From BJHQ01 sp964654285 (lineage in GTDB: Bacteria; Planctomycetota; UBA11346), in contig CAZZJC010000027.1 in the NCBI GenBank assembly GCA_964654285.1, positions 1 through 64,000 on the forward strand: a DNA stretch of 64,000 bases. Direction: 5' to 3'. Each line of letters opens with the position of its first letter. Position 1 is the stretch's first letter. Positions 45,439 through 54,846 of this stretch are shown here, piece by piece. The notes beneath the pieces were generated by a model. That model was not told the DNA's origin, searched no databases, and was given only the letters and a program-made list of their open reading frames with translations. A program made the position numbers and the translations under genes.

Positions 45439-47673
45439 TCACGGCGCGGGCAGCAGTTCCGCGCCTGGCGCTGGCGCACTGCGATCCAGCTGAACCGCCA
45501 GGTCCTCATCGATCGCGGGCAGGACGAGCTCGAGCCGGCCGTTGCAGGCGGCGATGGTCGTGGCCGGACGCTTTGCGCCGTCGGAGGGATCGATGAGGAC
45601 AGCGGACCACGGTCCATCGGCGACGCCGGCGAGGATCAGCCGGTTCCCAGCCGGCAGCAGCGGGCCCTTCCAGCCCGGTTCGCGGGCGGCGGGGGTGTAG
45701 ACGTAGGCGCGGAGGCGGTCGGCGGACAGCACGGCGCGCACCTGGGCCGGGGCGGCCTCGCCGCGTTCCAGGCGGGCGGCGACCGGCGTCCAGGCTCGGC
45801 GGCCATCGCCGTCAGCAAGGATCCTCGCTGGTCCCTGGAAGAGCCTGAACAATCCGTTCGGCACCAGGTGGCCGTCCCACCACCATGGTGCGGGCAGGGC
45901 GGCGTGCGGCGACACCGTGCCCAGCCAGAGCGCCTGGCGCAGGAATTTCCCATCCCTATCGATCTGTTCGCCCGGCAGCCGCCAGTCGCGGCCGCACTCG
46001 CCCAGCCACACCGGCTTGCCGTGCTGGGCCAGTGCGGTGGCGCGATCCAGGTGCGATTCCAGGTGCGGGCCATAGGCGTGGACCTGGATGAGATCGAGGT
46101 CGCCCAGCGTCCACAGGCCGTTGATCTTCCCCGCCGCCGCCGTGCTGGTGGTGATCAGGCGGTGATGGGCATCGGTGCGCTTGAGGTGGCGCGCCATCTC
46201 GCGGTGCCACTCGACGATGTCCTCGTCGCGCCAGCGCCGGGTGAGGTCGACCTCGTTCCAGAACTCCCATGCCGACAAGGCGGGACGCGCGCCCCAGCGC
46301 GCGACGGCGTAGTCGAGCCAGCGCCGGTAGGCGGTGCGCGCGCCGGCATCGGTCCAGAACTCCTCGGCCACCTGGCAGGGGCCGCCATTCGCGCTGGCGA
46401 AGGGATTCTTCTCCCAATCGTGCGACAGCAGCCCGTGGTAGCCGAGCACCAGGACGACGCCGATCTTGTGCTGCGCGGCGCAGGCGAGGATCGCGTCGAG
46501 GCGATCCGCCGCGGCCAGATCGAGGCGGTCGAGGCGCTGGCCCGCGAAGGGCTGCACGTGCCAGGGCGAGAGCCACACCCGTGCCAGGGTGACGCCGTTG
46601 GCCTCGGCCAGGGCGAACCACGGTTCCGGATCGCTGGTCCAGGCGAGATTGCACGCCACCGGCCGCACGGGACGCCCTGCTCCATCGACGAGGTGCGCGC
46701 CGAGCCGGCCATCGACCCAGGTCGCTGACGGGCCGGCCTCGACCAGCAGGCGGCGTTCGCCCAGGGAACGCCAGCGCCCCCCCGCCGTGGCCCCGATCCG
46801 CAAGCGCCACTCACCCGCCGCATCCGGGCGCCAGCGCAGTTCGTAGCGGCGGGTGCCGTCCTGGTCCTGCCCGACCAGCACACCCGGGATGCGGCGTTCG
46901 CGCCCATCCGGACCATCGGCGACGAGCTCGCCGGCCAGGACGCCCGGCAGGGTGGCGGCGCGCCGTGCTGCCGCCGGCGCGGAATCGTTCCAGGGTTCAG
47001 CCGCCAACGGGGTCTGGATCGTCAGCGTCCAGCGCAGTTCCGCGCCGGTCCGGGCGGGAAGCTCCGGCCAGACCAGATCCAGCCGTTGTGGCGCAGGCGT
47101 GCGCGAGATCGGGCCTTCGCCACGGCCGCGCACGGTTTCGACCAGCACCTCGACCGGATCCTTGTCGCTGCTGATCAGCAGGCTGATCCGGTTGATCCGA
47201 CCGCGTTGGGCCAGCCAGGCGGCTGCGGTCTTGCCCTGCGCAAGCTGGGATAGATCGCAGGCGACCGTGTTCCATCCGGCGACGAGGGGCATCTTCGCGG
47301 TCTCGAACCACCCCCCACCCACGGTGGTGAAGGCCACGGCCAGGGTGCATGCGCGACTGGCGCGCACCTCGACCGCCACCTCGGACAGGCGATCGCCGTC
47401 CCAGTCGACTTCCCTGCGCAGCACCGCCTTGCCCCGACCGGTCGGCCTGATGCGGGCGCCCAGGGCAGGACCGGCCTGGCCGACCGCGTCCCAATCGAGA
47501 TCGACGTGGTCGTCGGCCGAGTCGGCGGTCCACAGACGATCCCCGCCTGGCCGTTCCAGCATGGTCCACGCCGGAGGCGGGGCGGGAACCTCGACCCGGC
47601 CGCAACCGACCATGGCGAGACTGGCGACAGCGAACCCGAGGACGATCGGCGGCAGATGCGGGAGCAGGCGCAT
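45439..47673 (-). CDS. lipoprotein glycoside hydrolase of clan A (GH5-like cellulase fold)
   Basis: 744 residues from ATG 47673, chosen because MRLLPHLPPIVLGFAVASLAMVGC forms a signal peptide with lipobox (Cys24). The frame is open 38 codons further. An N-terminal beta-sandwich resembling carbohydrate-binding or DUF5060-type domains covers about 40-330. The barrel contains NGVTLARVWLSPWHVQPF, the predicted acid/base Glu474 in AWEFWNEVDL and the nucleophile Glu559 in VWLGECGRD. A C-terminal beta domain follows. It is probably an outer-membrane-attached endo-acting mannanase, cellulase or similar; specificity is not readable. Confidence 0.8.
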   Translation of the reverse strand: MRLLPHLPPIVLGFAVASLAMVGCGRVEVPAPPPAWTMLERPGGDRLWTADSADDHVDLDWDAVGQAGPALGARIRPTGRGKAVLRREVDWDGDRLSEVAVEVRASRACTLAVAFTTVGGGWFETAKMPLVAGWNTVACDLSQLAQGKTAAAWLAQRGRINRISLLISSDKDPVEVLVETVRGRGEGPISRTPAPQRLDLVWPELPARTGAELRWTLTIQTPLAAEPWNDSAPAAARRAATLPGVLAGELVADGPDGRERRIPGVLVGQDQDGTRRYELRWRPDAAGEWRLRIGATAGGRWRSLGERRLLVEAGPSATWVDGRLGAHLVDGAGRPVRPVACNLAWTSDPEPWFALAEANGVTLARVWLSPWHVQPFAGQRLDRLDLAAADRLDAILACAAQHKIGVVLVLGYHGLLSHDWEKNPFASANGGPCQVAEEFWTDAGARTAYRRWLDYAVARWGARPALSAWEFWNEVDLTRRWRDEDIVEWHREMARHLKRTDAHHRLITTSTAAAGKINGLWTLGDLDLIQVHAYGPHLESHLDRATALAQHGKPVWLGECGRDWRLPGEQIDRDGKFLRQALWLGTVSPHAALPAPWWWDGHLVPNGLFRLFQGPARILADGDGRRAWTPVAARLERGEAAPAQVRAVLSADRLRAYVYTPAAREPGWKGPLLPAGNRLILAGVADGPWSAVLIDPSDGAKRPATTIAACNGRLELVLPAIDEDLAVQLDRSAPAPGAELLPAP

Positions 47674-48039
47674 GGACGGCAGCATGATGGTGGCGGCCGA
47701 CCCGGCCAGGGACGGGATCCAGACGGGGATGATGGTGAAGCGAACGGCGGCGTGCGGAGTCAAGCAGGACGATTCCATCTTTCTCATGAAAAATGGTATT
47801 CAGGTCATGACGACCATAATATTCAGGCAATATCCGAATCAAAACGGCCAGATCCGGAAACGGAATCAGCGGATCACCGTCAACTTAGGCATGAAAAATC
47901 ACATTTGTCCCAAAGACATGGATTGGGCTGGACAACTTCTTCTCGGTAATTAGATTTCCAGCCTCGTTCAATCGACTTCCTCTGCTGACTACCCGGCGAT
48001 ACCGCCCAGGCAGCGCGAAGTTGAACGCAAAGGAACCCC
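47674..48039. other. A+T-richer divergent promoter region of the GH gene and ilvB
   Basis: 366 bp without a gene. Bases about 47760-47990 are clearly richer in A+T than the rest of the window. On the minus strand TTGATT and TATTAT (15-bp spacer) could drive the GH gene. On the plus strand TTGGGC and TAATTA (18-bp spacer) could drive ilvB. Neither match is strong. No attenuator-type leader peptide for ilvB was recognised. Confidence 0.45.
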
Positions 48040-49749
48040 ATGGCCCCTAAAACAACCACCGGCGGCGTCAAAGTCATCCAGTGCCTCGAACGCGAAGGCG
48101 TTGAAGTCATCTACGGCTACTCGGGTGGCGCGGCGATGCCGATCTTCGATGCCCTGATCGACTCGAAAATCAAACTTGTCCTCGTCCGGCACGAACAGGG
48201 TGCGACCCACATGGCGGACGGCTATGCCCGTGCGACGGGCAAGCCCGGCGTCGTCCTGGTCACCTCCGGCCCCGGCGCGACCAACTGCGTCACCGGCCTG
48301 CTGACCGCGCTGATGGATTCGGTTCCGATGATCGTCCTCACCGGCCAGACCATCAGCCCGATGCTCGGCAAGGACGCCTTCCAGGAGGCCGATGTCACCG
48401 GCATCACCTACCCGGTCGTCAAGCACAGCTACCTGGTCAAGAACGCCAACGACATCCCACGTATAATGAAAGAAGCCTGGCACATCGCGACCACCGGCCG
48501 CCCTGGCCCGGTCCTCATCGATCTGCCCAAGGACATCACCCAGGGTCCGTGCACCGCCGACTTCGTCGACACCGTCCGCCTGCCCGGCTACAAGGTCCCC
48601 GGCCGCGGCAATCCCGAGGCGCTGAAGAAGGCCGCCGGATTGCTGCTCAAGAGCAGGAAGCCGGTGCTTTATGTCGGCCACGGCGCACTGATCTCCAACG
48701 CCGGTCGGGCGATCATGCAGTTCGCCGAGAAGCTCGGCGCGCCGATCGTCAACACGCTGCTGGGCAAGGGCGCCTGCCCCGAGGATTCGCCCCTCCACCT
48801 CGGCATGCTCGGCATGCACGGCACCGCCTATGCCAACAAGGCGGTCCAGAACTGCGACCTGATCATGGCGATCGGCGCGCGCTGGGATGACCGCATCACC
48901 GGGAAGGTGAGCGAATTCTGCAAGGATGCGGCCAAGATCCACGTCGACATCGATGTCGCCGAGTTCAACAAGATCATCCGCCCCGACGTCTGCATCGCCG
49001 GCGACGCCAAGCTGGTCATCGAAGACCTCATCCCGCTGGTCGGCAAGCTCGACACCGCCGACTGGTGGAAAGAACTCAACGGCTGGCGCAAGCAGTTCCC
49101 GCTCAAATACGGGAAGAAGGGCGGATTGCGCGCCGAATTCGTGCTCGACCGCCTGGACCAGGTCGGCGGCCGCGACTGCATCATCACCACCGACGTCGGT
49201 CAGCATCAGATGTGGGCGGCGCAGTTCTGCCGCACCACCAAGCACCGCCACTGGATCAGCTCCGGCGGCGCCGGCACCATGGGCTTCGGCTTCCCGTCCG
49301 CGATCGGCGCCGCGATGGCGACCGGCAAACCGGCCTGGGCGGTCGTCGGCGACGGTGGCTTCCAGATGACCCTGTGCGAGCTGTCCACCGCCCTCCTGCA
49401 AAAGGTCCCGGTCAAGATCCTGGTCATCAACAACCACTACCTGGGCATGATCCGGCAGTGGCAGGAACTCTTCTTCGACAACCGCCTGATGGGTTCGGAT
49501 CTCGAAGGCAACCCCGACTTCGTCAAGCTCGCCGCCGCCTACGGCATCCCCGGCAAGAACGTCACCCGCGCCGGCGATGTCGACAAGGTGCTTAAATGGG
49601 CGATGGCCCAGCCCGGCCCGTGCCTGGTCAACGCCGAGGTCGTGAAGGAGGACAACGTCTTCCCGATGATCCCCGCCGGCGCCGGTTACGCCCAGATGCT
49701 GACCGAACGGCCCAAGGTGAAGATGGAGAAGCCGACCGGATCGACCTGA
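48040..49749 (+). CDS. ilvB: acetolactate synthase large (catalytic) subunit
   Basis: ThDP/FAD enzyme that makes acetolactate or acetohydroxybutyrate for Val, Leu and Ile synthesis. 569 residues. The catalytic Glu is in LVRHEQGATHMADGYARATG. TSGPGATNCVTGLLTA and VLTGQTISPMLGKDAFQE follow. The C-terminal ThDP-binding motif starts GDGGFQMTLCELSTALL and runs to VINNHYLGMIRQWQELFF. AAAGGA lies six bases before the ATG. It is followed by the regulatory subunit after 39 bp, the standard ilvBN operon. Confidence 0.96.
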   Translation: MAPKTTTGGVKVIQCLEREGVEVIYGYSGGAAMPIFDALIDSKIKLVLVRHEQGATHMADGYARATGKPGVVLVTSGPGATNCVTGLLTALMDSVPMIVLTGQTISPMLGKDAFQEADVTGITYPVVKHSYLVKNANDIPRIMKEAWHIATTGRPGPVLIDLPKDITQGPCTADFVDTVRLPGYKVPGRGNPEALKKAAGLLLKSRKPVLYVGHGALISNAGRAIMQFAEKLGAPIVNTLLGKGACPEDSPLHLGMLGMHGTAYANKAVQNCDLIMAIGARWDDRITGKVSEFCKDAAKIHVDIDVAEFNKIIRPDVCIAGDAKLVIEDLIPLVGKLDTADWWKELNGWRKQFPLKYGKKGGLRAEFVLDRLDQVGGRDCIITTDVGQHQMWAAQFCRTTKHRHWISSGGAGTMGFGFPSAIGAAMATGKPAWAVVGDGGFQMTLCELSTALLQKVPVKILVINNHYLGMIRQWQELFFDNRLMGSDLEGNPDFVKLAAAYGIPGKNVTRAGDVDKVLKWAMAQPGPCLVNAEVVKEDNVFPMIPAGAGYAQMLTERPKVKMEKPTGST

Positions 49750-49788
49750 GCCCGGCCGCCGCGAACCCCCAGCAATTCCAAGGTTTCT

Positions 49789-50322
49789 ATGCCAAATTCC
49801 CCCCTGCACACCATCTCCCTCCTCGTCCGCAACAAGCCCGGCGTGCTGGTCCGCATCTCGCTCGTCTTCAGCCGGCGCGGCTACAACATCGAATCGCTGG
49901 TGGTCTCGCCCGGCTTCGCCGGATCGGGCACCATCGACGGCTACGAGGCCGAACCGGGCGAGTTCTCGCGCATGACGATCACCTGCTCCGGTGATCCGCA
50001 GACCTTGGAGCAGATCATCAAGCAGCTCGAAAAGCTGATCGACGTCGTCCACGCCATCGACCACACCGGCCAGGCGGTGATCGAATCCGAGATCGCGCTG
50101 CTGAAGATCCAGGCCGCGATGAACTCGCGCACCGAGATCCTGCAGGTGGCCGAGAACTTCAAGGCCAAGGTCGTCGACTACGGCGTCGAATCCCTGATCC
50201 TGCGCGTCGCCGGCGAATCGGACAAGATCGACGCCTTCGTCGGCCTGCTCAAGCCCTATGGCATCGTCGAACTGGTGCGCTCCGGCAAGATCCTGATGGC
50301 GCGCGGGCTGGGGACGACCTGA
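49789..50322 (+). CDS. ilvN: acetolactate synthase small (regulatory) subunit
   Basis: 177 residues. The ACT domain comes first (HTISLLVRNKPGVLVRISLVFSRRGYNIESL), then the small-subunit C-terminal domain (EIALLKIQAAMNSRTEILQ, VVDYGVESLILRVAGESDKID, GIVELVRSGKILMARG). It confers valine feedback control and activates IlvB. The ACT loop carries an insertion (SPGFAGSGTIDGYEAEPGEF) compared with the shortest homologues. Coupled to ilvB by position. Confidence 0.95.
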   Translation: MPNSPLHTISLLVRNKPGVLVRISLVFSRRGYNIESLVVSPGFAGSGTIDGYEAEPGEFSRMTITCSGDPQTLEQIIKQLEKLIDVVHAIDHTGQAVIESEIALLKIQAAMNSRTEILQVAENFKAKVVDYGVESLILRVAGESDKIDAFVGLLKPYGIVELVRSGKILMARGLGTT

Positions 50323-50874
50323 GCACGCCGGGCACCTCCGGCCAGGATGCACCGACCACTATCCGCCTGGCAACGGTGGCGGACGCCGAAGCGATCGGAC
50401 GCATCCACGTTCGGACCTGGAAGATCGCCTATATATAAAGGCATTGTCCCGCAGCCGCATCTGGATGGGTTGTCCGAATCAGGCCGGATTGAACGTTGGC
50501 GGAAGATGCTTTCCACCACCGCCGAGGGGACTCTGGTCGCTGAACGTGGTGGGGTCGTGGTGGGATGGATCTCAACCGGCCCCTGTCGCGATGCCGATCT
50601 GCCTGCGGCCGGGGAGATCAACGCGATCTATCTGCTGCCCGACCACTGGAGATGTGGCATCGGAGCAGACATGTTGCGCGCCGGTCTGGCTGGACTCGAG
50701 CAGGCTGGATTTTCCCAAGTGACCCTGTGGGTGCTGGACGCGAACGAACGCGCCCGCCGGTTCTACCAGCGGTTCGGATTCACTGATGACGGCACCCGGA
50801 AGGATGCGGTGCTGGGTGGTGCAACGCTGGTGGAGATCCGGTACCGATTGGCATTCAACTCCCGTGATCGATGA
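50319..50874 (+). pseudogene. GNAT-family N-acetyltransferase interrupted by a TA-repeat frameshift
   Basis: The two parts of a GNAT protein lie in different frames. The first part reads TIRLATVADAEAIGRIHVRTW then KIAY and runs into TAA. The second, one frame over, continues as KGIVPQPHLDGLSESGRIERW and has the acetyl-CoA fold (INAIYLLPDHWRCGIGADML, VTLWVLDANERARRFYQRFGF). The junction is an 8-bp (TA)4 tract at 50430-50437; (TA)2 or (TA)5 would restore one frame. The true start is unclear and may be near the ilvN stop. It could be a pseudogene, a slippage-controlled gene or a sequencing error. Confidence 0.75.
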
Positions 50875-50909
50875 GCGGTCGCTGATCGTCCAGGTTGAAC
50901 CAGTCCGGC

Positions 50910-51926
50910 TCACGCGCGAAGAGCCCCCGTTTCGCTCCGCTCGGCCATCTCCTGCAAGACCGCAAGATCCGCGCAGCGCACCCAATGCCCCGGCGACGCC
51001 TCGCGCAGCGTGATCTCGCCCTTTTCAAAGGCGGCGCGGTGGCGGGGGAAGCGGCGGACGAAGCGTGCGGCACTGCTGGGTTCAAGCGGGCTGGGGGGGT
51101 CGCCTTCCAGGATGATGCGCTTGCGGCCATTTTCCGGATCGATGCCGGGGACGGCGGACATCAGCGCCTGGGTGTAGGGATGCAGCGGGCGGGTCCAGAT
51201 CGCGTCGGTCGGGCCGGTCTCGACGACCTCGCCCAGGTACATGACCGCGACGCGCGGACAGAGATGCGCGACCACGGCCAGGTCATGGCTGATGAACAGG
51301 TACGACACGCCGAGTTCGGCCTGCAGATCCGTGAGCAGGTTGAGCACCTGCGCCTGCACCGACACGTCGAGCGCGGACACCGGTTCGTCGCAGACGATGA
51401 GCTTGGGTTCGAGCGCCAGGGCGCGCGCGATGCAGATGCGCTGGCGCTGGCCGCCGGAAAACTGGTGCGGGTAGTTGGCGAGCTGGTCGGGGCTGAGGCC
51501 GACCTTGCGCATGAGGTCCGCGGCGCGCTGCCAGGCGCCGTTGCGGTCGGCGAGGCCGTGCACGATCACGGGCTCGGTGATCTGGTCACCGACGGTCAGA
51601 CGCGGGTTGAGGCTGCCGTAGGGATCCTGGAAGACCATCTGCAGGTGGCGGCGGAAGCGCCGCAGCGTGCTGCCAGAAAGGCCGAGGAAATCCTGGCCAT
51701 CGAAACGGACGCTGCCGGCGGTCGGTTCCAGCAGGCGGAGGATGCAGCGGCCGAGCGTGGTCTTGCCGCAGCCCGATTCGCCGACCAGTCCCAGCGATTC
51801 GCCGCGCCCGACCTCGAGATCGACGCCATCGACGGCGCGTACCGCCCCGACCTGGCGCGCGAAGACGCCTTTGCGGATGGGGAAATGCTTCACCAGCCCA
51901 CGGACGCTCAGGAGCGGCTCGGCCAT
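50910..51926 (-). CDS. oligopeptide/dipeptide ABC transporter ATPase (OppF/DppF type)
   Basis: 338 residues. Walker A GESGCGKTT, Q-loop MVFQDPYGSLNPRLTV, signature FSGGQRQRICIARAL, Walker B LIVCDEPVSALD and switch LFISHDLAVV are present. The C-terminal oligopeptide-specific extension (HPYTQALMSAVPGIDPEN) marks the OppF/DppF family. It powers uptake of peptides, or sometimes sugars or nickel. The usual OppD, permeases and binding protein do not flank it; the upstream 398 bp hold no gene. It must work with components encoded elsewhere. Confidence 0.9.
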   Translation of the reverse strand: MAEPLLSVRGLVKHFPIRKGVFARQVGAVRAVDGVDLEVGRGESLGLVGESGCGKTTLGRCILRLLEPTAGSVRFDGQDFLGLSGSTLRRFRRHLQMVFQDPYGSLNPRLTVGDQITEPVIVHGLADRNGAWQRAADLMRKVGLSPDQLANYPHQFSGGQRQRICIARALALEPKLIVCDEPVSALDVSVQAQVLNLLTDLQAELGVSYLFISHDLAVVAHLCPRVAVMYLGEVVETGPTDAIWTRPLHPYTQALMSAVPGIDPENGRKRIILEGDPPSPLEPSSAARFVRRFPRHRAAFEKGEITLREASPGHWVRCADLAVLQEMAERSETGALRA

Positions 51927-52324
51927 GCGCGGACCCTAGCGCCGCAAGGACAGGCGGCCAGCCCTGACGAATGGAGGATGCCTGGGATCCGACCAGGGAG
52001 CACGGCGCGCTGGGGGATGCGGCGGCTTGATCCCCGTCATTGCCGGCGCAGCGCCGATGTCCGACGATGCGCAGCGACGGCGGCTGCCAGTCCATCGGTG
52101 CGTCGGCCCCGGCGCGCAGAAACCAGAGATATAGTAGAGTGCCGAAAACATCGTTCGGCACCGCGCCGAGGCGATGATGCCGGTCGTCTATCGTCCCCGG
52201 CTGGGCGGCGCATGGATTGGACCGGCCGGGGAAACCCCTCCCCAGACGAGCGCCAGGTTGGTAGGCTGCCGGCGCAGCGAATCCATGTGAACAGGTTCCT
52301 ACCCAGGGAGTAGAGGTTGAACGT
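51927..52324. other. non-coding region between the OppF gene and the electron-transfer operon
   Basis: 398 bp without a convincing gene. It contains an 8-bp hairpin (GTGCCGAA/TTCGGCAC at 52139-52161), a TATAGT hexamer at 52130-52135 without a proper -35, and the AGAGG ribosome binding site of the next gene. The operon promoter presumably lies here, but I could not pin it down. Confidence 0.5.
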
Positions 52325-53770
52325 ATGACCCAGACGCCCGCCGCCCCGCCGCCGTCCGTGGCTCCGCCTGCCGATCTGCCGGTGCCGGCCAACGTTTCGC
52401 GCGCCCTGCCCGTCGTCGTCGGCGTGCTGGCCGTGGCCGCCCTGGGCTGGTGGTTCGCCAGCATCCACTTCAAACCGGAAGCGCGCCTGCCGACCAAGGA
52501 ATTCACCCTGCCCGGTGGAGCCAACGGCATCGATCTCAGCGGCACCTTCACCGCCGGCCCTGGCAAGGCCGGCGACCAGCCGGGAATCTGGCCGGGCTAC
52601 CGTGGCCCGGGCGCGACTGGCGTGGTGGTCGGCGGGCCGGCGCTGAGCACGTCGTTCCCCGAATCGGGGCCGAAGGCGCTGTGGTCGTTGAAGGTCGGTT
52701 TCGGCTACGCGTCGCCGGCGGTGAAGGACGGCCGGGTCTACCTGCTCGACTATGATGTCGAGAAGAAGGCCGACGCGCTGCGCTGCCTGTCGCTCGCCGA
52801 CGGCGCCGAGATCTGGCGCCGCAGCTATCAGGTGATGGTCAAGTTCAACCACGGCATGTCGCGCACCGTGCCTGCCATCGCTGGCGCGAACGTGATCAGC
52901 TTCGGCCCGAAATGCCATGTGCTGTGCGTCGACGCGGTGAGCGGCGACTACCGCTGGGGCATCGACCTCGCGCGCACCTACGAGACCAAGGATCCGCCCT
53001 GGTATGCCGGCCAGTGTCCGCTCGTCGATGACGGCAAGGTCATCCTCGCGCCCGCCGGCAAGCAGGTGATGATGGTCGCGGTCGACGCCACGACGGGCAA
53101 GCCGGTATGGACGACGCCCAACACGCCGGGCTGGACCCAGAGCCATTCGTCGGTGGTCGTCGCCACCCTCGCCGGGCGCAAGCAGTACGTCTACTGCGCC
53201 AGCGGCGGCGTGGTCGGCGTCGATGCGGCCGATGGCAAGCTGCTCTGGTCGACCGATGCGTGGAAGGTGAGCATCGCCACCACGCCATCACCGGTGGTCG
53301 TCGGTGACGACCGCCTGTTCATCGCCGGCGGCTACAACGCCGGCTGCGTCCTGATGAAGATCGGCAAGGACGGCGACGTGTTCACGCCCTCCATCGTCTG
53401 GCGCAAGCCGGCCAAGGATTTCGGCAGCGATCAGCACACCCCGCTGTTCATCGACGGACTCATATACGGCGTCATCCCCGACGGCCAGCTGGTCTGCATG
53501 GATCTCGACGGCAAGCGCCGTTGGGCCAGCGGCACCGGCAACCGCTTCGGCATCGGGCCGTTCCTCGCCGCCGGTGGCGCGATCTGGGTGATGAACGACA
53601 GCGGCACCCTGACCACGGCCGAGATCACCGGCGACAAGTACAGCCAGCTCGCGCGCGCGAAGGTGCTGACCGGCCACGATTCCTGGGGCCCGATGACCCT
53701 GGTCGGCACACGACTCATCGTGCGCGACCTTGATCGTATGACCTGTCTTGACGTGGGGGTCGGCAAATGA
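52325..53770 (+). CDS. membrane-anchored PQQ-like beta-propeller protein
   Basis: 481 residues, first gene of the electron-transfer operon. A single N-terminal membrane helix (about 27-45, ALPVVVGVLAVAALGWWF) leaves a periplasmic propeller. PQQ_2/YncE-type blades recur: SPAVKDGRVYLLDYDVE, PAIAGANVISFGPKCHVLCV, YVYCASGGVVGVDAADGKLLW, TPLFIDGLIYGVIPDGQLVC. No PQQ-ligating residues of quinoprotein dehydrogenases could be identified, so it may be a scaffold or sensor. AGAGG lies eight bases before the ATG. It overlaps the next gene by 4 bp. Confidence 0.82.
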   Translation: MTQTPAAPPPSVAPPADLPVPANVSRALPVVVGVLAVAALGWWFASIHFKPEARLPTKEFTLPGGANGIDLSGTFTAGPGKAGDQPGIWPGYRGPGATGVVVGGPALSTSFPESGPKALWSLKVGFGYASPAVKDGRVYLLDYDVEKKADALRCLSLADGAEIWRRSYQVMVKFNHGMSRTVPAIAGANVISFGPKCHVLCVDAVSGDYRWGIDLARTYETKDPPWYAGQCPLVDDGKVILAPAGKQVMMVAVDATTGKPVWTTPNTPGWTQSHSSVVVATLAGRKQYVYCASGGVVGVDAADGKLLWSTDAWKVSIATTPSPVVVGDDRLFIAGGYNAGCVLMKIGKDGDVFTPSIVWRKPAKDFGSDQHTPLFIDGLIYGVIPDGQLVCMDLDGKRRWASGTGNRFGIGPFLAAGGAIWVMNDSGTLTTAEITGDKYSQLARAKVLTGHDSWGPMTLVGTRLIVRDLDRMTCLDVGVGK

Positions 53771-54846
53771 GCGATCCCGTCCAACCTCCAACCGGTTCGG
53801 CTCCGCCGGCCGGCGCCTTCCAGGCCGATCCGCCGCCATTGCCGCCGCCGGATCGCCGGGGGCACTACGTGATCCTCGCGGTGGTCGTGCTCGTCCTCGC
53901 CGGCGCGGGCTACGCCGCGTGGCAGCTCTTCCGCGCCGAAAGACCGGTCGATGGCGAGGTGCTGTACGACGACACCAAGTTCCGCGCCACCGATCCGGCC
54001 CTGATCCGCTATCGTGAAACCGGCAAGATCGCCGCCGGTTTCAATAAACCACGCGGCATCGCGCTGGCGGCCGACGGCACGCTCTATATCGCGGGCGACA
54101 AGTCGGTGGCGGTGGTCGGTGCTGATGGCCGGCGCAAGGCCGACTGGCCCTGTGCCGGTGAAGCCGTCGCGGTGGCCGTGGCGCGCGACAACACCCTGTA
54201 CGTCGCCGTGCGCAGCAACGCCCCACCGGACCAGCCGCGCCAACCCGACCGCATCCAGGTATTCACCAGCGGCAAGGCCGGCGAACCCTGGCGCCCGGCG
54301 ACCGACAAGTCGTGGATCACGTCGATCGCGGTGCATCCCGAAGGCGATGTCTACATCGCCGACTTCGGTGAGCGGGCGGTGTGGCGCTATCGCGACGGCA
54401 AGAACTATTCCCGCCTGGGCGGCGAGGGCGCGAAGACGCTCAACATCCCCAGCCCGCATGTCGACGTGCAGGTCGGCCCCGACGGCCTGGTCTGGGTCGT
54501 CAACAGCGGCGAATGGCTGTTGGAGGCCTACGACCGCGAGGATCGCAAGGTGAAGTCCTGGGGCACCCGCGGCTTCGCCATCGAAGGCTTCAGCGGCTGC
54601 TGCAACCCCGCCGATTTCACGATCCTTCCCGACGGCCGCTTCATCACGAGCGAGAAGGGCCTGCCGCGCGTGAAGCGCTACGACGCCGAGGGGCATTTCG
54701 AGTGCGTGGTGGCGCCCACCGAGGTCATGCCGAATCCCGGGTTGAAGCCGATCGGCTTCGATGTCGTGGCCGCCGCCGACGGCCGCGTCTACGTCCTCGA
54801 TCCCATCGCGCGCGCGGTGCGCATCTTCAGCGAGGTGAAGCCATGA
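53767..54846 (+). CDS. membrane-anchored NHL-repeat beta-propeller protein
   Basis: 359 residues. A Pro-rich cytoplasmic N-terminus and one membrane helix (GHYVILAVVVLVLAGAGYAA, about 32-51) are followed by an NHL/SMP-30-like propeller: FNKPRGIALAADGTLYIAGD, ITSIAVHPEGDVYIADFGE, PHVDVQVGPDGLVWVVNSGE, GFDVVAAADGRVYVLDP. A Cys pair in FSGCCNPADF may bind a cofactor or form a disulfide. ATGA overlaps on both sides couple its translation to its neighbours. Probably a periplasmic partner of the redox proteins encoded next. Confidence 0.82.
   Translation: MSDPVQPPTGSAPPAGAFQADPPPLPPPDRRGHYVILAVVVLVLAGAGYAAWQLFRAERPVDGEVLYDDTKFRATDPALIRYRETGKIAAGFNKPRGIALAADGTLYIAGDKSVAVVGADGRRKADWPCAGEAVAVAVARDNTLYVAVRSNAPPDQPRQPDRIQVFTSGKAGEPWRPATDKSWITSIAVHPEGDVYIADFGERAVWRYRDGKNYSRLGGEGAKTLNIPSPHVDVQVGPDGLVWVVNSGEWLLEAYDREDRKVKSWGTRGFAIEGFSGCCNPADFTILPDGRFITSEKGLPRVKRYDAEGHFECVVAPTEVMPNPGLKPIGFDVVAAADGRVYVLDPIARAVRIFSEVKP

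Noticed and set aside
51927..52324. Riboswitch or additional gene before the electron-transfer operon
   Set aside because: No known aptamer motif was recognised and the open frames through it are extensions of antisense frames.
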